A stretch of 29,787 nt of DNA from JAKANM01 sp964356495 (lineage in GTDB: Bacteria; Patescibacteriota; Patescibacteriia; Magasanikbacterales; GWA2-37-8). Position 1 is the stretch's first letter, and the number at the start of each line of letters is the position of its first letter. The notes beneath the pieces are model-generated. The model was not told where the DNA came from. It worked only from the letters and a program-made list of their open reading frames with translations, and ran no database searches. The stretch is taken from positions 1 to 29,787 of the forward strand of contig CAYHHR010000011.1 of the NCBI GenBank assembly GCA_964356495.1. Reading direction: 5' to 3'. The position numbers and the translations under genes are program-made. Below are positions 1 through 5,680 of this stretch, in pieces.

Positions 1-50
1 ACTTTACGAGTGGGCATACATGTAATAGGTGAGTGCTAATTATAGAGAAT

Positions 51-79
51 ATTTTATCATAAAAGTTGAGAATGAGCAA
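51..79 (-). promoter_or_regulatory. Candidate outward promoter at the left edge
   Basis: Read on the minus strand there is a TTGCTC -35 (79 to 74), a 17-bp spacer and a TAAAAT -10 (56 to 51). It points off the left end. Downstream, on the minus strand, lies the 9-mer TTAGCACTC (39 to 31), which equals one arm of the HrcA operator CIRCE. The second arm is not recognisable. A minus-strand ATG at 17-15 opens a frame (MPTRK...) that leaves the window, so a gene probably starts there. Confidence 0.35.
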
Positions 80-120
80 GGGGTTTTTTCGTACAAAATT
101 ATGAGCATTTATAAGTTCAA

Positions 121-142
121 GGCCGCCTGTTTCCAGGCGGCC
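121..142 (-). terminator. Hairpin after the small gene at 169-372
   Basis: A perfect 9-bp inverted repeat (GGCCGCCTG / CAGGCGGCC) with a 4-nt loop. It lies 26 nt after the stop codon of the minus-strand gene. The following minus-strand sequence is only moderately T-rich, so this is a probable rather than certain intrinsic terminator. Confidence 0.5.
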
Positions 143-168
143 TGTTGTGCGAGTCGATAGTGATCTCG

Positions 169-372
169 CTATTTCACCCTGCCGAGGACGTAGAGGGTGT
201 TGGCCTCCTTGTGGAGGTGGGCCTCGTGATCAGGGTTCTTCACCCACCAGTCGCTCGTTTCCACGATCTTCACATCGAGAAGAATCCAATTGCCTGTCTT
301 GAGGCGTTGGTTGGCGTAGTCGCTGTTGGCGACTGTGTGGACTTCTTTTATTTCGGAAAGGTATTTCGGCAT
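169..372 (-). CDS. Small hypothetical protein, 67 aa
   Basis: Function is not recognised. The protein is short, soluble and charged, with a segment near residues 19-35 (YANQRLKTGNWILLDVKI) of the type 'Nx(2)L..GW.LL.V' seen in small uncharacterised bacterial proteins. That resemblance is from memory, not from a search. The gene is well supported by its signals: a GGAGGT Shine-Dalgarno 5 nt before the ATG, an upstream promoter (TTGCTT-17-TATAAA) and a hairpin after the stop. It is a stand-alone unit with no signal peptide or membrane segment. Confidence 0.7.
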   Translation of the reverse strand: MPKYLSEIKEVHTVANSDYANQRLKTGNWILLDVKIVETSDWWVKNPDHEAHLHKEANTLYVLGRVK

Positions 373-417
373 GGGTACCTCCGTTACGTTGTTTGGGGTT
401 GGCTTTTACTGAAGAGA

Positions 418-446
418 TTTATAACAGATTGGTGGGGAAAAAGCAA
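418..446 (-). promoter_or_regulatory. Promoter of the 67-aa gene
   Basis: On the minus strand: TTGCTT (446 to 441), a 17-bp spacer, TATAAA (423 to 418). The predicted start near 411 leaves a leader of about 40 nt that carries the Shine-Dalgarno sequence. Confidence 0.6.
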
Positions 447-491
447 GGGTTTATTGTAGTTTTTGCCCTACGCGGACGGCGGTTCTTTTTG

Positions 492-700
492 TCGTTTCAT
501 ATCATTCCCTCCCCTAGAAGCGGGAGGGGCAGGAGAGGGGTTTCGTCGGACGGTTCGAAGTGAGCGCGAAAACCCCCATCCTCGCCTTCCCCCTTGTAGG
601 AGGAAGGGAAATCGGTGAGTGACGTTCGCTAGGCCGGCGCGGAGCCGGATACGCAAACGGAAGGCAAACCCCACCTAACCTCCCCTTGGAAAAGGGGAGT
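492..700. repeat. Cluster of GC-rich palindromic repeats
   Basis: Three inverted repeats follow each other: CCCTCCC/GGGAGGG (507-528), CCTTCC/GGAAGG (585-607) and CTCCCCTT/AAGGGGAG (680-699). The first two and the sequence between them match, in reverse orientation, the element at 15080-15180. The third, with its flank (CAAACCCCACC...), matches the element inside uvrA at 6130-6165. No convincing gene is seen; open frames here are by-products of the repeats. Confidence 0.75.
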
Positions 701-712
701 AAGTGAGTTTTT

Positions 713-741
713 TTGGCAAAGAAGACAATATGGAGTATAAT
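713..741 (+). promoter_or_regulatory. Promoter, leaderless type
   Basis: TTGGCA (713-718), a 17-bp spacer and a perfect TATAAT (736-741). The expected start is at about 748, which is the A of the ATG of the next gene. Confidence 0.65.
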
Positions 742-747
742 TACCTC

Positions 748-1689
748 ATGCAAAATATTTATTCAGGAAACAATCAAACTCCCGAAGCTCCGAAATCTGC
801 CCCCGCCACAAAGGCAAACTTTCGTCGTTATGAAGATCCGACCGGAGAGTTTACTTCCGGAAATTTAAGTCGCGGTCTTTGGTGGGTCAAGCACAAAGTC
901 TTGCTCTACCGTTTATTGGTTGGAGTATTGATAGCGCTCAGCGCTGTCTTTTGGATTTTTAGTTTTGCTAAATGGGGGATTTATCTGGTGGGAATACCGA
1001 ATTCGAATTTGTTGGAGAAGCAAGCCGTTCAGTTTAGCAACTACAATACTACGATTCAGCATTTTAATCCGGTCCCGCTTCAAATTGTTTCAACTAATTT
1101 ATTTCAAAATGGCGGCAATAAAGTTGATGCCGTTTCTGAGGTTGAAAATCCTAATGCGGACTATACCGCAACCTTTGATTATTCATTTTTGATAAGCGGG
1201 ACGAGCACCGTTCCGGCCAAAGCGGTAGTGTTGGCGAGGAGCCGAACGATGGCGGCCGCCCTTGGCCTCACGGACATCGTTGGCGCGCCCGGCGCAGTTT
1301 TGCAGATAAAAAATTTGCAGTGGCAGAGGATTTCTCCCCACGATATCCCCGATTCGAAGTCATGGCAGGACAGTCGGATAAATTTTTCCGTCAGCAGCAC
1401 AACTTTTGAAAATACGTTGTCAACGCCGGGTTTGTCCGGCAATCGTTTGGCTTTTGTTTTGAAGAATGAAAGCGCTTATGGTTATAAACAGCCGCGATTT
1501 TATGTGGGGCTGTATAATCAGGACGCGCTGGTCGGCGTGATGCCGCTCCAAACCGACGATTTTCATTCGTTGGAAGCAAAAAATATTGATTTAAGAAATT
1601 TTACATCCAATTTGCAGGTTCAAAATGTTCAGGTCTTTCCGCTGATTGATGTTTATGATCCGGCGGTTTATCTTCCGCCAGAGCGATAA
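748..1689 (+). CDS. Single-pass membrane protein of unknown function
   Basis: 313 aa from the ATG at 748. Upstream in-frame starts (GTG 703, ATG 730) lie within or before the promoter and are rejected. The protein has an unstructured, proline-rich cytoplasmic N-terminus of about 50 residues, then one hydrophobic segment (roughly residues 52-80, LLYRLLVGVLIALSAVFWIF...). A large extracytoplasmic domain with a beta-rich look and no cysteine pattern follows. I do not recognise a family. N-in topology and an envelope-associated role are inferred. The mRNA is probably leaderless. Confidence 0.75.
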   Translation: MQNIYSGNNQTPEAPKSAPATKANFRRYEDPTGEFTSGNLSRGLWWVKHKVLLYRLLVGVLIALSAVFWIFSFAKWGIYLVGIPNSNLLEKQAVQFSNYNTTIQHFNPVPLQIVSTNLFQNGGNKVDAVSEVENPNADYTATFDYSFLISGTSTVPAKAVVLARSRTMAAALGLTDIVGAPGAVLQIKNLQWQRISPHDIPDSKSWQDSRINFSVSSTTFENTLSTPGLSGNRLAFVLKNESAYGYKQPRFYVGLYNQDALVGVMPLQTDDFHSLEAKNIDLRNFTSNLQVQNVQVFPLIDVYDPAVYLPPER

Positions 1690-1748
1690 TCCGGTTGTTT
1701 ATCCACCTCTAAACTAGCTTAATTAAGCCCAAAACCCATTTCATGCTC

Positions 1749-1777
1749 TTGACAATCAAGCAGTATTTTAGTATACT
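1749..1777 (+). promoter_or_regulatory. Promoter of the DGR target gene
   Basis: A consensus TTGACA (1749-1754), a 17-bp spacer and TATACT (1772-1777). The predicted start is near 1784, which gives a leader of about 137 nt before the target gene. The leader is far longer than for most genes here. Confidence 0.75.
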
Positions 1778-1783
1778 TCTCAA

Positions 1784-1920
1784 TCGTTCTTTATATAAAC
1801 CCAGCCTTCCTTATAGCTTATTTTATTCAAATAGACTGCAAGGAAGGCTGGAAAGACCAGCGTTTCCTTCTGGCCGTCTTGGCTGGAAGTACTGCTCACT
1901 GAGCAGAAAGAAGCACGACT
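1784..1920 (+). promoter_or_regulatory. Structured 5' leader of the DGR target gene
   Basis: The leader contains a perfect 12-bp stem (CCAGCCTTCCTT 1801-1812 with AAGGAAGGCTGG 1840-1851) enclosing a 27-nt loop. A second small hairpin (CTGCTC-ACT-GAGCAG, about 1893-1907) sits shortly before the ATG. No T-run follows the long stem, so it does not look like a terminator. A role in mRNA stability or translation control is inference. Confidence 0.5.
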
Positions 1921-2499
1921 ATGCGAACTGCAACTGCGCGTTCTCTCACTGGGCTCGTCAACGACCTCACCGACGACGAGCTCCTCGCGCTCACCGACTC
2001 GGCCAATCGGCCCTCGTTAAAGGAGTACCTCGCCATGGGCATCGCGCAGATGTGGCACATGGTCTCCTACGACCAGTCGGCCGGTCTCGTGCCGCTCATC
2101 GACCTGGCCGTCGGCCCGAAGAACGTCGGCAACGTCAATCGCGACATCACCCAGGAGCGGTTCCCGCTCAAGGGCACCGGTGTCCGGTCGATCAAATGCC
2201 GCGTTGAGCCGTATCTCAACGGCGAGACGAGCGAAGAGGCGGCCAAGCGCCTCACGGACGCCGGCCACATCCTCGGGAATACCGGTGACCTGGCCGGCTT
2301 CCTCCACGACCACCCGGATCAGGTCGAGAAATGGGCGGGCTGGGTGTTCGCGATCAGCGAGGATTCCCGGTGGGCGTGCTCGGGCGGCATCGTCTGCGTG
2401 CCCGACGCCTACGTGAGCGGGGCGAGCCGCTACTTCGACCTCTACGGCTTCCGCTACCAGCTCAATTCGAGCTACGGCGTCCTCGTTCTCGGCGAGTAG
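1921..2499 (+). CDS. DGR target (variable) protein, 192 aa
   Basis: This is the protein diversified by the retroelement. Residues 149-191 are encoded by the variable repeat. Fifteen residues there differ from the template-encoded sequence (positions 152, 153, 155, 157, 159, 160, 162, 166, 169, 171, 173, 175, 176, 179, 184). Most correspond to AAC codons in the template that now read Cys, Ile, Asp, Ser or Tyr. The constant N-terminal part (MRTATARSLTGLVNDL...) has no signal peptide or membrane segment. DGR target proteins generally carry a C-type-lectin-like ligand-binding fold; I cannot confirm that fold from sequence alone. The gene is visibly GC-rich compared with its neighbours and ends in a strong terminator. 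It is probably a cytoplasmic binding protein; its ligand is unknown. Confidence 0.9.
   Translation: MRTATARSLTGLVNDLTDDELLALTDSANRPSLKEYLAMGIAQMWHMVSYDQSAGLVPLIDLAVGPKNVGNVNRDITQERFPLKGTGVRSIKCRVEPYLNGETSEEAAKRLTDAGHILGNTGDLAGFLHDHPDQVEKWAGWVFAISEDSRWACSGGIVCVPDAYVSGASRYFDLYGFRYQLNSSYGVLVLGE
2365..2493 (+). repeat. DGR variable repeat (VR)
   Basis: 129 bp that align without gaps to the template repeat at 2857-2985 (constant offset 492). The 16 mismatches all fall where the template has adenine: 11 became G, 5 became T, none C. All 99 non-adenine positions are identical. The last 19 bp (2475-2493) are adenine-free and identical, as expected for the initiation-of-mutagenic-homology end. Identity ceases right after, at the TR stop codon versus the VR GAG. 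Confidence 0.95.
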
Positions 2500-2521
2500 G
2501 AACCTTGACTACTCGGACACT

Positions 2522-2537
2522 CGGCGCTTCGGCGTCG
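2522..2537 (+). other. Hairpin with TTCG loop just after the VR
   Basis: A 6-bp stem (CGGCGC / GCGTCG with one G-T pair) closed by a TTCG tetraloop, 29 nt after the end of VR homology. In the Bordetella phage DGR a hairpin directly downstream of the VR promotes target recognition. Equating the two is inference; the hairpin could also be part of the 3' UTR. Confidence 0.4.
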
Positions 2538-2559
2538 TCGGTCCGGTCCTCAGTCACTT

Positions 2560-2618
2560 AGACCCTCGTTCGGCACTCACTCACAAAGTGAATGTCCGAA
2601 CGGGGGTCTGTTATATTT
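2560..2618 (+). terminator. Terminator of the DGR target gene
   Basis: A 14-bp stem (2560-2573 with 2596-2609, one T-G pair). An inner TCAC/GTGA extension lies in the loop, and the T-rich tail GTTATATTT follows. It separates the target gene from the template RNA region. Confidence 0.75.
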
Positions 2619-2856
2619 AAGAATATTTTGATAAACTCAGTATAGATTTTACAGACACTGCCACGGCGAAAGTTTTGGCGTGTAAGATCTCGCCATTTCA
2701 TACTTCAGAATGCGGTCGGCTACGGTTTACCGCAGTGCAAGGATGGAGTGAGAAAATGAAGATACTCGGTACTGGATATTAGTGCGCATAAGGCGCAGAA
2801 TTCGATTCAACCTCAAGAGCATTCGAGAGGTGGTGTTTTGGAAGATTTCCAGTATA

Positions 2857-2985
2857 TCCCGGTGGACGAACTCGGACGGCAACGTCTACATGCCCAACGC
2901 CTACGTGAACGGGGCGAACCGCAACTTCAACCTCAACGACTTCCGCAACCAGCTCAATTCGAACTACGGCGTCCTCGTTCTCGGC
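2857..2985 (+). repeat. DGR template repeat (TR)
   Basis: The invariant donor of the retroelement. It is rich in AAC codons in the frame matching the VR (ten AAC plus one AAT). This is the typical DGR design, because mutating the first two adenines of AAY gives many residues and no stop. It holds 30 adenines, 16 of them changed in the VR. Homology starts abruptly at 2857 (2856 could be included) and stops at 2985. Confidence 0.95.
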
Positions 2986-2998
2986 TAGTCTCTTCACA

Positions 2999-3424
2999 TC
3001 ATGCTCCCGTTTTTGCGGCGGGAGCTTCATTTTTTAAGAGCTGTAACCATTTCCCCAGCATCTTTCCGGCAGTCGTTAATTTTTGGGACAGCTGTCCATA
3101 TTGAGCTGCTTCCAATCCTTTTGCCTCCCACAGAAGAGTAATGAAAAATTTCAGGTTATCAAGTTTTTTACTTAATTCTTCTAGAAATCTGAGTTTCTCT
3201 TCACGCTTGGCATATTTAGCTGTGAAGGTAATCTCCAACAATTCAATAAATAAATTATCTATTTTAACGCCTAGGGTGTAGCGCGTCAGGCGTGGCACAT
3301 GTGGCAAAAAATTATGCCAGAGCAAATAACATTCCTTGAGAACTGTGAGAATAGGGATCTCAGTATCATTCCGACGGGGGGGGGCTTTATTGCCCGTATC
3401 GGCGGTAAAATTCAATTGAGTCAT
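2999..3424 (-). CDS. Avd-like DGR accessory protein
   Basis: 141 aa. From residue 23 on (EIPILTVLKECYLLW...) the sequence follows the pattern of the DGR accessory variability determinant, a four-helix-bundle protein. A proline-flanked helix leads into PRLTRYTLGVKIDNLFIELL, then a long charged helix and a final helix (LSQKLTTAGKMLGKWLQLL). In known systems Avd is a basic pentamer that binds the RT and template RNA and is required for mutagenesis. Here it is oddly on the strand opposite the target, TR and RT. Its first 42 codons are antisense to the RT remnant, and a 9-C run encodes part of the N-terminus. The ATG at 3424 has no clear Shine-Dalgarno sequence, so the start is uncertain. Confidence 0.8.
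   Translation of the reverse strand: MTQLNFTADTGNKAPPRRNDTEIPILTVLKECYLLWHNFLPHVPRLTRYTLGVKIDNLFIELLEITFTAKYAKREEKLRFLEELSKKLDNLKFFITLLWEAKGLEAAQYGQLSQKLTTAGKMLGKWLQLLKNEAPAAKTGA
3003..3035 (+). terminator. Terminator after the template repeat
   Basis: GCTCCCG (3003-3009) pairs with CGGGAGC (3019-3025), followed by TTCATTTTTT. It lies 17 nt after the TR and within the antisense 3' end of the avd-like gene, so it would end the template RNA. Confidence 0.65.
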
Positions 3425-3694
3425 AGCTATGAAAATATTATCTCTCTAGAAAATCTTTGTTTAGCCTGGCAAGAATTTATCATCGGTAAAAAATTCAAAC
3501 CAGACGTTCAGGCATTCGAGCGAAACCTGATGGATAACATTGTAGAACTTCACGAAGCGTTGGTCAACCGTACTTATCAGCACGGCGGTTATGAAAGTTT
3601 CTTCATCAACGACCCCAAACGACGTCACATTCACAAGGCCAGAGTGCGTGATCGCCTTTTGCATCATGTGTGTGAGAAATTTTATTTAAATTAG
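3299..3694 (+). pseudogene. Truncated DGR reverse transcriptase (N-terminal remnant)
   Basis: From about residue 41 (SYENIISLENLCLAWQEF) to the stop, the sequence follows the conserved N-terminus of DGR reverse transcriptases. Visible are the 'SLENL.LAW....GK' start, the FERNLMDNIVELHEAL helix, TYQHGGY and the pre-motif segment ARVRDRLLHHV. The frame then stops (TAG at 3692) where an intact RT would go on for about 250 residues with the palm motifs and YxDD. rodA begins 60 bp later, so the catalytic domain is absent. The ATG at 3299 lies in sequence antisense to avd; a TTG at 3416 is a more natural start for the homologous part. No frame after the stop restores a convincing RT. Confidence 0.8.
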
Positions 3695-3716
3695 ACTCAC
3701 AGCTTTAGCGATAGTC

Positions 3717-3745
3717 TTGCTTCCTCAATCTGATACTGATAGACT
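3717..3745 (+). promoter_or_regulatory. Promoter of rodA
   Basis: TTGCTT (3717-3722), a 17-bp spacer and TAGACT (3740-3745). The start would fall around 3752, almost at the ATG (3755). Confidence 0.5.
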
Positions 3746-3754
3746 TGGAGTCGT

Positions 3755-4870
3755 ATGCGTATTTTGAATAAATTTTCTTCGCGCAGTTTTGACTGGGTGT
3801 TGTTTCTATCGGTGTGTCTTATCATCGCGATGGGACTCGCCGCGATTTATAGCGTCGATCTGTCGCGCCTGCCTACCGGACAGGCAGGCGGACAGCAGTT
3901 GATTTATTTTCGCAGGCAGCTTTTTTCCGTCGGGGTAGGGATGGCGCTGCTAATTTTGGCGAGCTTAACTCAATGCACTTTTTTTCGTTCTTACGCGAAA
4001 TTATTCTACGCGCTTTCTTTAGTGCTTTTGGTCGGGGTGCTAATATTTGGCGTCAATATTCGAGGAACACGCGGCTGGTTTAATTTTGGCGGATTTTCAT
4101 TCCAGCCGGTCGAGGCGGCGAAGGTCGGCATTATTTTTATGCTCGCCTATATTGTTTATCATTTTGGCCGGCGCTATGAGCGGCCGTTATTTTTTTTTGG
4201 GACCGGCATCGTGACCTTAATCGTTATTGGTCTGATTATGTTGCAGCCTGACTTCGGGTCAGCGGTGATTATCGGGACGATTTGGTTTGGGATAATGGTG
4301 CTCATCGGCACCAGGCGTTCGTACCTCCTCGGCCTCACGCTCAGCGTGTTAATATTTTCTATTATTGCCTGGTTCTTTTTATTGCATCAATATCAAAAGG
4401 AACGCGTCCTCACATTTTTGGATCCGAACCGCGATCCGCTTGGTGAGGGTTATAACAGCACTCAAGCGATCATTGCGATCGGAGCCGGTAAATTTACCGG
4501 ACGAGGGCTCGGGTTCGGGTCTCAATCACAGCTTCGTTTCTTGCCTGAAGCGCAGACTGACTTTATTTTTACCGTCATCGGCGAGGAGCTTGGGATGGCC
4601 GGCGTCATCGCTCTCCTGGTATTATATTCAACAATTTTGTATCGGTTGATCCGAATCGTCCGTCGGGCGAATGACGATTTCATCGCGGTGACAGTTTCCG
4701 GAATCGTGATTTTATTTTTTGTGCAATTTTTTGTAAATGTTGGGGCGAATGTCGGTCTTCTGCCGATCACCGGCGTGCCGTTGCCGTTTGTGAGTTATGG
4801 GGGATCATCGATCATAATCAGTCTTTTCTTAATTGGGGTTTCTGAAAGTATGGTGGAGAAGAGGTATTAA
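3755..4870 (+). CDS. rodA: SEDS peptidoglycan glycosyltransferase, RodA type
   Basis: 371 aa, an integral membrane protein with about ten hydrophobic segments. SEDS hallmarks are visible: RGTRGWF, FQPVEAAK (a variant of QPSE), LQPDFGSA, the loop GFGSQSQLRFLPEAQTDFIFTVIGEELG, and PFVSYGGSSI near the C-terminus. SEDS proteins polymerise glycan strands from lipid II with a partner class B PBP. RodA rather than FtsW is favoured by the SQSQLRFLPE loop. Residues about 38-46 (RLPTGQAGG) are encoded by an inserted palindrome (3867-3889). A second small palindrome lies at 4336-4348. The gene is monocistronic, starting 60 bp after the RT remnant. Confidence 0.9.
   Translation: MRILNKFSSRSFDWVLFLSVCLIIAMGLAAIYSVDLSRLPTGQAGGQQLIYFRRQLFSVGVGMALLILASLTQCTFFRSYAKLFYALSLVLLVGVLIFGVNIRGTRGWFNFGGFSFQPVEAAKVGIIFMLAYIVYHFGRRYERPLFFFGTGIVTLIVIGLIMLQPDFGSAVIIGTIWFGIMVLIGTRRSYLLGLTLSVLIFSIIAWFFLLHQYQKERVLTFLDPNRDPLGEGYNSTQAIIAIGAGKFTGRGLGFGSQSQLRFLPEAQTDFIFTVIGEELGMAGVIALLVLYSTILYRLIRIVRRANDDFIAVTVSGIVILFFVQFFVNVGANVGLLPITGVPLPFVSYGGSSIIISLFLIGVSESMVEKRY
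3867..3889. repeat. Small palindromic insert in rodA
   Basis: GCCTGCCT / AGGCAGGC arms of 8 bp around a 7-nt loop, coding for LPTGQAGG between the first membrane segment and the following loop. The same core occurs at 10733-10753 and, weaker, at 27096-27112. Confidence 0.65.
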
Positions 4871-4878
4871 AAAATGTC

Positions 4879-4907
4879 TTGACTGTTCGGGTTTTCAGGG
4901 GTACAAC
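4879..4907 (+). promoter_or_regulatory. Candidate promoter for the gene at 4992
   Basis: TTGACT (4879-4884), a 17-bp spacer and TACAAC (4902-4907), giving a leader of about 78 nt. The leader holds a small stem, CCTGGC/GCCGGG, near 4939-4956. Confidence 0.45.
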
Positions 4908-4991
4908 TAATCTAATCTCAATCGACTTATTAATTATCCTGGCATTCCGCCGGGGTGATTAGTGAGTTAAAAAAGAAAGCCGGATCAAGCC

Positions 4992-5534
4992 ATGAAACGA
5001 TTTCTGATAGCGTTGCTCTTTCTCGTAGCCGGTGGTGTGTCAGGAAAATACGCGGGAAGATGGTACTACGCAAAGCATGAAGTACCGGCGGCGGTTCCTA
5101 CCCGCCCGGTGACCTTCAGCGAGATGGTCAAGGCTGGGCATTACGATCTGGTAGATCGGGAAATTTCAGCTAGCAGGAAAACGGTTGATCCCGAGAACTT
5201 TACTGCCGACGGCCTCTTGTTGGTTAGGTTCGCTCACTCAGTAAGCACGGAGATGGTTCTCATGTCGATGATCCGCGATGGTCTGCGGCCCGCGACTAAC
5301 GAAGAGCTCCTCGCTTTCGGCGCGGAAAAACCTGAGGAGCAGAAGAAATATCCGGTCGTTGCCCTGAGCCAATTTTTGCAAGATCCAAATGGCGAAGGCT
5401 TCGCGCTTTGCCTGGACTGGGACGGAAATAGCCGCGTTCTTGTTCTCTTCTCGCTTGACTACGAATGGAATGAGAGCTACCGTTTCCTTGCCTCTCGCGT
5501 AAAACCAGCCAGTGGATTTGTGAAGCCGCCATAA
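4992..5534 (+). CDS. Secreted or membrane-anchored protein of a CPR-type family
   Basis: 180 aa. The N-terminus (MKRFLIALLFLVAGGVSGKY) is a signal peptide or membrane anchor. The C-terminal half (about residues 100-172) contains GLRPATNEELLAFGAEKPE, then VALSQF, a Cys-containing strand and an aromatic ending with RFLASRV. This matches the layout of the protein at 26563-27018 (ALRPAMLPELLCWREEHPE, VALGAEW, LGLCLSY, W.SRYTLAAV), so the two are paralogues by eye. I recall similar small proteins in CPR genomes, but no function is known to me. The gene has its own promoter and a strong terminator. Confidence 0.7.
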   Translation: MKRFLIALLFLVAGGVSGKYAGRWYYAKHEVPAAVPTRPVTFSEMVKAGHYDLVDREISASRKTVDPENFTADGLLLVRFAHSVSTEMVLMSMIRDGLRPATNEELLAFGAEKPEEQKKYPVVALSQFLQDPNGEGFALCLDWDGNSRVLVLFSLDYEWNESYRFLASRVKPASGFVKPP

Positions 5535-5564
5535 CTCATAATCAAAGAGTAAAGCGGTTTGACC

Positions 5565-5596
5565 AGCCCCGTTTTCATACGGGGCTTTAGTATTTT
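5565..5596 (+). terminator. Intrinsic terminator
   Basis: AGCCCCG (5565-5571) pairs with CGGGGCT (5580-5586), followed by TTAGTATTTT. It ends the gene at 4992-5534. Confidence 0.8.
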
Positions 5597-5603
5597 AAAG
5601 GCG

Positions 5604-5632
5604 TTGACAATCCGTTTCCATCGGTATATTCT
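5604..5632 (+). promoter_or_regulatory. Promoter of uvrA
   Basis: TTGACA (5604-5609). The -10 is TATTCT with 17-bp spacing (5627-5632) or TATATT with 15-bp spacing (5625-5630). The leader is about 45 nt. Confidence 0.5.
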
Positions 5633-5680
5633 ATGATACTAACCCCCCAGTAAATGAGACGCGGGGCGTTTTGATTTATT

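Larger units (their letters stand above)
2640..3035 (+). ncRNA. Candidate DGR template RNA
   Basis: A non-coding stretch containing the template repeat and ending at a terminator on the same strand. 5' of the repeat are small stems: TGCGGT/ACCGCA (2711-2716 with 2729-2734) and TGCGC/GCGCA (2783-2787 with 2793-2797). In known DGRs the RNA is transcribed across the TR and flanking sequence and is the substrate for cDNA synthesis. I see no strong promoter upstream (TATAGAT at 2641 lacks a good -35), so the 5' end is a guess. An open frame at 2782-2988 runs through the TR but has no ribosome-binding site. Confidence 0.55.

Noticed and set aside
13..39. Complete CIRCE operator
   Set aside because: Only one 9-bp arm is present; the position of the other arm does not match.
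145..459. Plus-strand frame opposite the 67-aa gene
   Set aside because: The minus-strand gene has a promoter, Shine-Dalgarno sequence and terminator hairpin; the plus frame has none.
514..753. Minus-strand frame over the repeat cluster, similar to one at 6017-6520
   Set aside because: The shared peptide (SKGRLGGVC) is simply the translated palindromic repeat.
2365..2985. CRISPR array or simple tandem duplication
   Set aside because: Only two copies 492 bp apart, with mismatches strictly at template adenines; no short regularly spaced repeats anywhere in the window.
2782..2988. Open frame through the template repeat, as a second target gene
   Set aside because: Upstream of 2857 it has no clear similarity to the target protein, there is no ribosome-binding site, and the TR in DGRs is a non-coding donor.
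3695..3754. Frameshifted continuation of the reverse transcriptase
   Set aside because: Frame 1 after the stop gives THSFSDSLAS, loosely like the next RT block, but further stops follow and rodA begins too soon for any catalytic motif.
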